Below, in pieces: positions 55,181 to 64,000 of a stretch of DNA of 64,000 bases. Each line of letters begins with the position of its first letter. Position 1 is the stretch's first letter. Origin of the DNA: Amyloporia xantha (taxonomy: Eukaryota > Basidiomycota > Agaricomycetes > Polyporales > Adustoporiaceae); the NCBI GenBank assembly GCA_036971615.1, contig JAYKKR010000003.1, positions 1,178,001 through 1,242,000 on the forward strand. The letters are read 5' to 3'. Below the pieces are notes generated by a model that saw nothing but the letters and a program-made list of their open reading frames with translations, made no database searches and had not been told where the DNA came from. The position numbers were made by a program, and so were the translations under genes.

Positions 55181-56405
55181 AGGACCCCCGCAAATCCCCT
55201 AAGAGGTCCGATCCCGGACCCCCAAAAAAGGGCCCCCCAGGGGCGAAATGTTCGATCCAAATTTGCTCAAATCCCCAAAATTGGGCCTCAAAAACTGGAA
55301 ATGTTGCGTGCCTAAGACCCCCAAAAACCTGGCATCTGGAGGGAGGTTCGGTCCAGGGACCCCCAAAAGTCACGTCATTCGGCGGGTTGGTGCCTCGAAC
55401 ATGACTGGTGCGGAGTCTCATGCTGCTACTAAATGTTCTTCTTTCGGTTATCTATTCTACGAATCCATTCGCGACAATATATATTTTCAGCCGCTTTGCT
55501 TGATTTTACAGCAATGTGCATAACGATGCGGAAACGCGAATTTCGTCGCAGGGCCTCGGGCACCGGCCCTTGTGATTCCGGAAGGAAGAAACCGGTGTAA
55601 CACGGTCATGTGCCCGATGAATCCTGCAACAATGCGACAGGATTGTGCTCCTTCCTACCAAAATAATTTTACCCAGCTGTTTGATTTCCTATGTTATGTA
55701 GTCCTCTATTTGACTTGCTATACTAGCAGAAGCTATCAAAAAAAAATTTTCCCTTCACCGTCATGCATCATGAAAGATACCAGGATTTTGATCACGAAGG
55801 TGCTCATATTTATGCGCAATACAGACGGTGAACTCAAATTACTCAAGACTTAGCTGATGGGAAAGTGTCACTTTTCATACAAAACTATTACAGATAAGGG
55901 TTGCATTAAGAAGGCGCCTATTTTCCGGAAGCCGGTTTGCCCCTTCCGGCCATTGGGGCCGGTATCCGAGGCCCTGCGACGAAATTCGCGTTTCCGCATC
56001 GTTATGCACATTGCTGTAAATGGCAACAGCTGCTTCTTGAAAACGTGCCGCACCTTCGGACAAGAACAGGGGCGAGTTGGATACTCAAAATGGTGCGTTA
56101 GCCTGGGAGATGGGAGTGATGTCGAAGAAACTTAAGGAGGCGTAAATGTAACGGATATCTATAAAGTGCTTCCTATAGTTCCTAGGCTTTTATTTGACGT
56201 ATGTGAGGCTCGCAGTACACGGCGAAAATCCTACGCGAGTTGGTGGACGCTCTGGGCGCTTTTTTGTAGGTTTGATCCCATATACCCCCAAATTTAGCCT
56301 CTTTCACGGGACCTTCGGTGCCAAATCCCCAAATTTGGCTCTATAGCGACCCCCAAATTTGGGTACCAGCGGGATCGGACCTCTTAGGGGATTTGCGGGG
56401 GTCCT
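55181..56405. mobile_element. hAT-like non-autonomous transposon, 1,225 bp
   Basis: Perfect 36-bp terminal inverted repeats (55181-55216 and 56370-56405) beginning AGGACCCCCGCAAATCCCCT. The element is flanked by identical 8-bp target duplications GCACATGT (55173-55180 and 56406-56413). The 8-bp duplication points to hAT or a similar superfamily. The interior has no transposase. It contains several CCCAAATTTGGG-type palindromes near both ends and a nested inverted repeat at 55505-56020. Identity of the TIRs and target copies implies recent insertion. Confidence 0.92.
55505..56020. repeat. Nested perfect 55-bp inverted repeat
   Basis: Arms 55505-55559 and 55966-56020 are exactly complementary over 55 bp, starting TTTACAGCAATGTGCATAAC. 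Weaker pairing continues inwards (ACCGGCC, TTCCGGAAG). The 406-bp interior is AT-rich with T and A runs. It could be a second element inserted in the first, or a foldback arm needed by it. Confidence 0.92.
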
Positions 56406-56606
56406 GCACATGTGCAGGCTTGAGTCTGCTTGAGTTACTTGAGGCTGAGGACGCAAAAGCATGCAACAGCTTGCACGCCAGAATTTTACATAAAAAAAAG
56501 ACAAGGCTGTGGCCTGTACATCTTTCTCCGCAGCATTAAAAGAGGTTCTTTGCCAGCCTGTGGTTATCCTATTCTCTCTCCTACCGCCTTTCCAAGAGAT
56601 CGTCCA

Positions 56607-58435
56607 ATGTCTCGCCAGCACCTAGCAGAAAATCCTAGTATTATACTCACAAGGATTGCATCTGCTGTCACGTTCAGCGACTTCAAAGTGTTGCTGGCTG
56701 ATTATCTTTGTCCCGCACTCGACGCTCTACCTCAAGAGCAGAAGAACGATCTATCTGTCGCTCTACGCGAAGCTTACTCGAAAGCTGAAACCTTGAAGAG
56801 CATCGACTACGAGGCCAACAGAACAAAGTTGGAAGCCGACACAAAGTCGCTGGAGGCTCACGTCAAGAAACACCACCACGGCGGATATGAAACCCAATCT
56901 GAGATGATGATGAAGATATCACTTCACATTGCACGATGGTTGTCCGCGCTGTGGAAGGTAGCAGTGGAGCAGGGCTTGCAGCTATCTCTGGTCCATGAAA
57001 GTCTATTATTGTGCCACCGAATCGTGCGCAGAATGAGAGCGACGAATTGCAGGTGGGTCGTGAAGCACGTATATATTTGTCTAGTCATTTCTAAAGGTTC
57101 GTCACGATCAGGAGCCCGCTCGACACGGCCGATTGCAAACTCAGCATCGTCGATTCTAACGAAGTCACTATCTACTCTCAAACAGCAGGCACTGTCGAGC
57201 GCGCTATTTTATGGGTCTGGCGTGAAGTGCTCTTAGCCTCTTTGGTATATGAGAGTGATGATGTCCTCGCGAAGAAGATCATTGCGAATCTTGAGCGACT
57301 GAATCTACTTATCGAATGTGCAAAGACGATGAGATCCGTCAATGGTGTGTGTTCGCCTGTCACTCTCGATGAAGGTAAACTGACCGGCATAATACAGTAG
57401 AAGAGATGAGTGACACACCCGACGGATACTACGACGCTCATTGGAGCGACGCGATGAAAGCCTCCTATCCTGCATTGCAGTCGCTACTAATTGCCTCTCG
57501 TGTGAAAGCCTTCGAGGAATGTCCTACTGTGGTACTGTACAAGTCGCTTGTCTACGACTGCCCTGATATTCGCACCAAGCTGGTTGATCTGATCCGTGAG
57601 CGGGTGCAGAAGAATCACGGCAGCTCTGCCATCAGCTGGGCCGTGGTCGCAAAGATTCTAGATGCGGCCGCTGCGAAGGATGACCTATTCTCACTCATCG
57701 ACGTCTTGCCGTCCTCTACATGGAATCGAGCAGATATCTGCGCAGCACAGGTTCTCATCGCAGGCCGTCTAGGCATGGAAGAGGATCCTGCGCTTAGGGC
57801 TAAAGGGCTCGACATCCTGAAGTCAGGGTTGCAGAAGGACATAAACGACGCCTGGTCCGCGCTCAGAACAGACTTCGGTGCTTGGGATGAGGCATTCGAG
57901 TGGCTGGATACACAGCTGCATACCGGAAAATTGACTTACAAGAAGGATGCTCAGGCGACAGACCGACAGCGCACACAGAGGGTGCGACTTCTGGATCAGT
58001 TCTTCGAGATTCTAGACAGGGATGCAGATAGTGAAGACGAATACGGAGACGAGCCCTGGAGCCTCATCTCAACAGGTTTCATCAAGCATCTGAAGGCGTG
58101 GATCCTCGCCCTTGCCAGATGGCCGGACCGCTATATGGCGATGAAAGCCCTCGACACGGTTCAGGTCAGACAAGGAAACTACTTTGAGGTGGACGGCGTT
58201 ATAGAGCTGCTCGCGATTGCGTAAGTTTTGTTTTGTTATCTTCAACGAAAGACAGTTAATATTAGTTTCATGTGATAGGGATGTCCATCAACCTCTCATT
58301 GAGTGCCTGGCGACTCTTTATGACTTGGCCACGCGTCCGAGTGATGAGATCCTTGCAAGACCCACCCCTTCAGGGTCCGGAAGAGGATCCCTCGGCTTGC
58401 GTTCAATCTATATTTCTGACGAAGATTCTGACTGA
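56607..58435 (+). CDS. Unrecognised protein, 557 aa
   Basis: Four exons (56607-57052, 57097-57344, 57398-58220, 58279-58435) join in phase with canonical introns of 44-58 nt. No domain is recognised. The sequence is mostly alpha-helical, with hydrophilic helices such as RTKLEADTKSLEAHVKKHH, a central DCPDIRTKLVDLIRERVQKN region, and a C-terminal acidic/serine tail ending SDEDSD. There is no signal peptide or membrane segment. It starts about 200 bp from the right end of the hAT-like element, whose insertion may have altered its promoter. An Agaricomycete-specific conserved protein is my best guess. Confidence 0.75.
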
Positions 58436-59002
58436 GAGTATGCGTTTAATCTTGACCACATGTACGGTGTAGCTTGCGAGTTAGTAATGTGCACGTTTAC
58501 CTCATCTGCACGTCGCAAACTATGCCAGAGCATCATGCAAGCGTGGACACTAGAAGCCTGTATCCCCGACGTGGCGATCCATATACTCTGAAACATTCTA
58601 ATGTCGAAGTCTGATATGTTGAAAGTTAAAATCACAGGCGCGCAAGGTGACAGTCGGCAATAATACGGTGGCGTGAGTTGCAATGATCTGCGAATTTTGA
58701 CAATCATCAGAAAATCTCGTGCTTTATTTTGGTCTGGTGTAGCCTACAGCAATAGCAGTTCGTGTAAGTTTACAGCCAACCGGATCGACTGGAAAAATGG
58801 TAGGTATCGCGGTGGGGATGAGGGGGAAGGGAAGGCGGGAGGGGAGGGGTGTGTGAAGAGTGATCTAGTATGAATGGCAAATAATGCAAGACGAATAGTA
58901 GGTATAAACACAAGAATAATTGATTGGGCAATCCGGGATGTTAGTGAGGAAGATGTCCGAATAGGAATATATTGATGGAAGTCCAAGCATCGTACCACTA
59001 GA

Positions 59003-62000
59003 TCATGCAGGCCGCCACATTCCGCTGGCGGGGTGTTGTTCCATGCCACCCCAGCTCGACGGTGTCTGCCCAGAACTGTCTGTCGTGCCATCCACCGTGG
59101 CAGGAGCTGTCACATATGACTGGTCAGCCGTACTGATGTCGGGTTGACTCCCATCCTCGGTGGGACGGCGGGCTACGATTGGTACTCCGACTCGTTCGGT
59201 ATATGCACTCCACTCCGACGGTTGTTCTGACGGAGCACTTGTCGACAAGGTGGATGGTGCCGTTCGCAATTGCTGGGGGCTCTCAGGTACATCCGATCCA
59301 GACGCTGGGTCCGAATTGGGATCAGAAGGCGGCAGCGGTATCTCCGCGATGTCCGAAATGTCACGTCTTGCCTCCTCTGCGCGCCACTGCTCTCTAAGGG
59401 GATGCCCAAAGGTATGGTTTTCAGGACTACTTAACACGGCGTCCGAGGCTGACGAATCAAATGGCGAGTCGGATAGCCGCACCATTGAGCTGGCGCGTGA
59501 TCGTACCAAATCAATTGACGACCTCGAGGCGGCACCTATTGACTGGATGAGTGACTGCGCCCTCGATCGTGCTGATTCTGATCGGGATGTGGCAGAATTG
59601 GTCCGTGACCGTGATTGCGACCTCGACCCCGTACCCGATCGCGACCGCGACGCGTTCGCCCGTCGATGTGAGAGTCCACTGCCTCTACGGCGCAGATTAG
59701 CCAGCGACGCGTGAGGGCTAGGTCCCGCGGAGAGTAAGCCAACACTATCGTGTTGCTCCGCCTCTTCGATGGAACCCTCTGCCTCGGGCACATCCATCAA
59801 GGAGCCATCGTGCGCCAGTTCGCTATCTGAATCAAACCGTGGAACTGGAATGGGACCAAACGTCATGGACGTGTCGGTAACCACGCTTTCCGTGCGTGTG
59901 CGTGCACGAGGCCGGCCAGCAGGGAAGACGACTGGAGTTGGTGATCCTGGTGATGACGGCACCGCCGGCACTGTTCCAGCTCTTGCTCTTCGCTGGACTT
60001 GTGGATGTCTCGGCGGCATAGGGATCACACTACCACTGAAGCTAGACGACAATGGGCTTGCTGCGTTGGAGCTTCCATTTGACAGCGGAGAATCAGACGA
60101 CTCTCTGTTGCCTGTGGACTGCGTCGAACGTGATTGACGAGTAGAACGAGACTGAACCGAATGTGATTGGGTCGAACGCGACTGAACTGAGCGAGGCGTC
60201 GAGTGAGTAGCAGGAGACATGTGTGACGCAGATGAGACACTTCCGCGTGTTGGGTGGCGGAATTGGAAAGGATAGCGAGATGTAACGGGCCGTCCTAAGC
60301 TGGACATCGAGCCGGACGTGCGTCTATCAGAGGGGCCCTCACTCTCCTCAACTTCGTCCTCTTCCTCTACTTCTTCTCCTTCCTCTTCCTCCTCTTCCTC
60401 CTCCTCTTCCTCGCCGGCACTCAAAATAGGCACCTCTCTCTCTTCCTCTGTAGTTGGAGACGGTGGGAAAGGCACGCTTTCTTGCGAGGACACCTGAGCA
60501 CCGTATCCCGTAAAGGGATACGGCAGCGTGGTTAATGGTCCAGATGGCCCAGGAGCCTGCTTTTCCCTTGACAGCACAGCAGTCGCTGGATAGGCGACAT
60601 GCGAAAGCTCTAGTGCAGACTTACTAGCCGGCACTTTCTCCTCTTCCGCCTCGCCTTCCCCCGGCCCAGGGCTTTCGAACAGTTCCTCCGACAAAACGCC
60701 CCGCCTGGCAGGCTGGTGGCCCGAAGGAAGACCCACGGCCGCAAACACGCGCTCAATACCCTCGAACGGCACCGAAGGCTCCCGCGACTCTGCTTCCTTA
60801 CCCGGTACAGCACGTGGAGGCTTGATGGTGAGGCAGAAGTCGTACGCATCCTTGATACGCAAGAGTGTACATTCCTTCCACGACCAGGGCAGAGCGTCCA
60901 TGTCAGAAATAGCGTCACTGACGGCCGTGACCGTCTTTTCCGCGTCTTCCTCCTCCCAGCGGTAACGTGGCCCGCACAAACCGGCACAACCCTGTCCACT
61001 AAGAATCCAGAGACCGATCCTACGAGCACGAGCAGGTCAGCGACACGAACACAGAGGTATAGAACCTGTAGTCCTTCCGGCAGTCAGAACACACGTACAA
61101 GCTTAGCAGAAAGACCAGGATCCGCCACGCTGTCCAGGCAGCATTGGCAATAAGTACACCGCGGGCATAGTCCGTCAGCGTTCCATCTGACGAGCGGAAG
61201 AATGTGCCACCACGTTGGTTGATGCCTGCATCGATGAGGGCCAGATCGCTTGCTTGTGGTGTCCAAAACGCCAGCAGCAAGGCCAGCGAAAGCGCCGCAC
61301 GCGGCAGGAGGAGAGCAACCGTCGGCCAGTTTTGCGAGTAGTAGTAGGCGTTTTCGGCAAGGCCGTCACGGAGGGCGCCGTGTTCGCCGGTGAAGGCAGA
61401 AATCCGGATGTGATACAAGAAGCAGAAATTAGTGTAAGATGTCATCGAAACAAAGTTGAAGGCGGGAGATGATAGGTAGATGGGGAACATTAGCGGTCGT
61501 TCTGATCGGCCAAGGAGGTCAGTATCAATGGTTGAAAATAATGAAGGGACTTCATGTGCGACTTACTGACTCTCCATCGGCGCCAGAAGGAATATACCAG
61601 CTCATATACAATAAAAACTACAAAGATCCAGACCGCCCAGCAAGCGATATACGCGGCAGCGCCCAGAGCCCAATTCTTTCCAGAGCCAGGCACACCAGGG
61701 GCTTCAGGGTTAGGGTACTTAGCCAATCTGCGGCGAAGTCAACGAACGTACAGAAGGAGTTGACACGAAAGTACTCACAATATCAATATGAATACAGCAT
61801 TGAAGTCGAAGAATGTTTGCAGCGGAATGTGCGCGAAAATAAACAAGGGAAACAGGTAGAAAAGGATACGCGTTTTCCAAGAAGGGCTTCGCAAGAGTTC
61901 AGGATGGAGTCCTGCAGTGCGAAACTTGGGCCGTGGAAGCTGCGGCATGAATCCCGAGCCGAGCAGCGTCGGCGTCAATCCCGCGCTCGTGGCGCGAGAC

Positions 62001-62449
62001 CATACGCGGGCATGGGAGGGTCCAGAAAACGCGCGCGACTGGTCCGTCGGTTCACGGCGAACCTTCGACTCCTTTTCTCCCTGCGACGAGCCCTGCAGAC
62101 TGACTATACGCACTGAGCGCGGGGTCGGCTTCCGGCCGCCGGCAAACGGTTCATTGCTGGGACCTGGTTCGCTGAACATGCCCACCACGGATGACTGCAA
62201 TGTCGACCGCGGGGCAGGCGGCGGGGGACGCTTCGGCAGCCAAGAGGGGTACCCTTCAGAGCTTGAGGACACTCCCTGTGGAGATTGCTGGGACGACGAC
62301 GGGCGTGCAGACCCAGGCGTGGTCGGCTCTTGATAATGCTGCCCTGCGCTGTCACGGTCGGACTGGTCTCGCGAGCTAGATCGTGTAGTGCTGGATTTTG
62401 GCGATGGATCTTCAGACGACGGAGTAGCCGAGTCGTACTGTCGTGACAT
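59003..62449 (-). CDS. Large multi-pass membrane protein, 1,085 aa
   Basis: Four exons (62449-61779, 61727-61567, 61501-61093, 61019-59003), all in phase. The N-terminal 185 residues are disordered (Ser/Pro/Arg). Five or six hydrophobic helices follow: ILFYLFPLFIFAHIPL, AYIACWAVWIFVVFIVYELV, a segment around FCFLYHIR, VALLLPRAALSLALLLAFW and LVFLLSLYVIGLWIL. A short cysteine-bearing loop (GQGCAGLCGPRYRW) leads to a conserved-looking stretch, WSWKECTLLRIKDAYDFCL. The last 550 residues are low complexity with a glutamate run (about 60360-60415 in DNA), RS-rich tracts (RSRSGTGSRSQSRSRTNS) and RSTQS repeats. I know no named family. Topology suggests a transporter-like or scaffold membrane protein with a long cytosolic tail. 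Confidence 0.8.
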
Positions 62450-64000
62450 GGTCGTTGATTAGGCAAAAAAAATCATGCAACGTGAGTAGAGTAACCGAGA
62501 GAGCAGAGCGTCCGTTCAACCAGCAGATAAGATGGGGTTTCACAGGCGGGCAACGCGGGCGCGGCGCGACGGACTGGACGCAACTCTGAGGCACTGTCGC
62601 TGCAGAGGCCTTGAACGCGAGAGCCTCGTGTGCAATGACGACGGGCAGCCTCGTGGAGGGCGAGCGAGCAGAGGGAAACGCGCGCGAGGGACCTGAAGAT
62701 CAACAACTCACCAAATAAAGTACAAGAAAAAATAGCCGCTGGCGGAGACCGGCACTGTCCGCCGCGCTTCAAATACTTCCGCGACTCTTCTTGTTTGGGA
62801 ATTGTTTCAGGAATCAGATGCGATGTTCGAATGAATGTCGGAAATGAACGTGGGCAGCCAAGAGGCCGACTGCTTGCAGACGTAGGCGCAAAAGCCTATG
62901 CGAGGCTTTCAGCGCAGTGGTGGTCGTAGTGAAAGGTATGATTTCCAATTGATTCTCGCTCCCATGCGTTGCCATGTCAATTTTGCGCAGGACGAACCGC
63001 GATGAGTAACACTGCAAAGAAATCACCGTTTCGCAGGCATTGAAAAGGGTAAGGTAGGCACGGGAAATGGTTTACTTATAAAATCATCTTGGGCAAGTTG
63101 AAATCGTGTGAAATATTATTATTTCATAAACCTGTTGGAGATTCACTAAGTTCAAGCTTGACATACTAAATAAGGTTACTTAAAATTAATAGAATGAAGC
63201 ATTTACTGACAGATCAGTAATTTCATGTATCTTTTATATAGCCTCATTTAGTCCATTAAATTTTAACTTTCCAATTCTACGATAGCTTTTGAAATAATAA
63301 CCATTCCATACAATTCCAACTTGCTTGAAATGGTTCCATAAGTCAATATTTGTTCACACCTATCTTACCCTTTTCACTGCCTGTGAAATGGTGATTTCTT
63401 TGCAGTGTAAAATCGTTGACTACGTCTACAGAACAATGGCCGTAAAAGGTTGGATTTTGACGTTCTGTTTGACGAATTTAGACGGGATGTCATCACGCCA
63501 CATGGTTGAAGAAGGATTCGCGCATGCGCTCTCCGCATTTCACGCGTGTGACCGGAAGACCGCCGTTTCCCTGTGCAAGCAAAGGCGAGGCGGTGCACTA
63601 TAAGGGAAAAAGTGCCGTCTTCGAAGACCTATCGCAGGTATCTGCATGTCGCGTGGTGTTCGTGCTGATGTCCTCGCCTGTGTCGCATATATCAAGGGTT
63701 CAAATCAGATTGCTGCAGCTAGCTCGTTGAAGAGGCATCCTCGCCGTCGTCGTCGCCTCTTCCCAACATGAAGCCCAGGCAACCTATGTCTTAGTCGCAC
63801 GGTATGGACTGCTGGACAGTGCCTGGGCGCAGCTTGCAGTTCTTGTCGTTTCTACTTCCCTTTTGTTTCTTCCTCTTCTTCATGTCTAACCGGTGGCCCT
63901 GGTGACGTGCCCAGTATAGCAACAACGCACTCGGAGATACTAGATTCTGAGAGTGTAAGGTATGTGACTGCGACATGACGACATGCAGGGAGCGTCCGGC
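62450..64000. other. Intergenic, MITE-bearing right end
   Basis: No gene is recognised from the start of the membrane-protein gene to the window edge. The region contains the MITE at 63010-63407. Short frames at 63506-63730 and 63374-63598 overlap each other on opposite strands and have no domain. Confidence 0.45.
63010..63407. mobile_element. 398-bp MITE with TAA target duplication
   Basis: Imperfect terminal inverted repeats of about 49 bp begin CACTGCAAAGAAATCACC at both ends and differ at roughly five positions. They are flanked by TAA at 63007-63009 and 63408-63410. The interior is strongly AT-rich and non-coding. A 3-bp TAA duplication is typical of PIF/Harbinger (Tourist-type) MITEs. 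Confidence 0.82.

Noticed and set aside
59160..59714. 184-codon plus-strand frame
   Set aside because: Antisense to the RS/Ser-rich tail of the 1,085-aa protein; explained by its composition.
61680..61720. Single TTAGGG motif (telomere-like)
   Set aside because: One copy inside a coding exon, no array.
1..64000. CRISPR arrays, operons, bacterial origins
   Set aside because: The window is clearly eukaryotic. No spaced direct-repeat array or polycistronic structure exists.

Overview
The window is nuclear DNA of a basidiomycete fungus, most likely an Agaricomycete (mushroom or polypore type). The evidence is dense short GT-AG introns (about 45-75 nt) in nearly every gene, DUF6533 membrane proteins, an expanded F-box family with the 'ELLAEIF' start, a truncated Ty3/gypsy element, and fungal housekeeping genes (GT15 mannosyltransferase, xylulokinase, WHI2, LTO1, PXR1). 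Exon structures were built by hand from splice sites, reading phase and family resemblance. Nothing was searched against a database.

Layout: 1-5.1 kb holds a minus-strand Ty3/gypsy fragment (gag plus pol cut off before integrase). 6.1-11.2 kb holds a GT15 alpha-mannosyltransferase (-), an Emi1-like twin-CX9C protein (+) and a MYND-finger protein (-). 11.8-27.6 kb is an accessory block. It has two DUF6533 seven-helix-type genes and two minimal P-loop GTPase genes, each pair on opposite strands, around a conserved xylulokinase gene. It also has a 0.8-kb non-autonomous DNA transposon, a small DUF2945 gene, and long stretches with no recognisable gene.

28.6-43.8 kb is mostly core genome: an F-box gene (-), PXR1/PINX1 (+), a MED25-like VWA gene (-), WHI2 (+), LTO1 (+) and a copper amine oxidase (-). 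44.6-54.8 kb has a decayed F-box pseudogene, two intact F-box genes, an AlkB-type dioxygenase and a disordered conserved protein. 55.2-56.4 kb is a 1,225-bp transposon with perfect 36-bp terminal inverted repeats and an identical 8-bp target duplication, containing a second, nested inverted repeat. 56.6-62.4 kb carries two unrecognised but well-formed genes, one a 1,085-aa membrane protein. 63.0-63.4 kb is an AT-rich MITE with a TAA target duplication.

The most distinctive signal is the repeated pairing of a DUF6533 gene with a very small AIG1-like GTPase. In both GTPases the invariant Walker A lysine is an arginine. The two pairs keep the same left-to-right order while every gene has flipped strand, so a simple inverted duplication does not explain them. 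Apart from this pairing there is no operon-like organisation. The other genes look like independent fungal loci.
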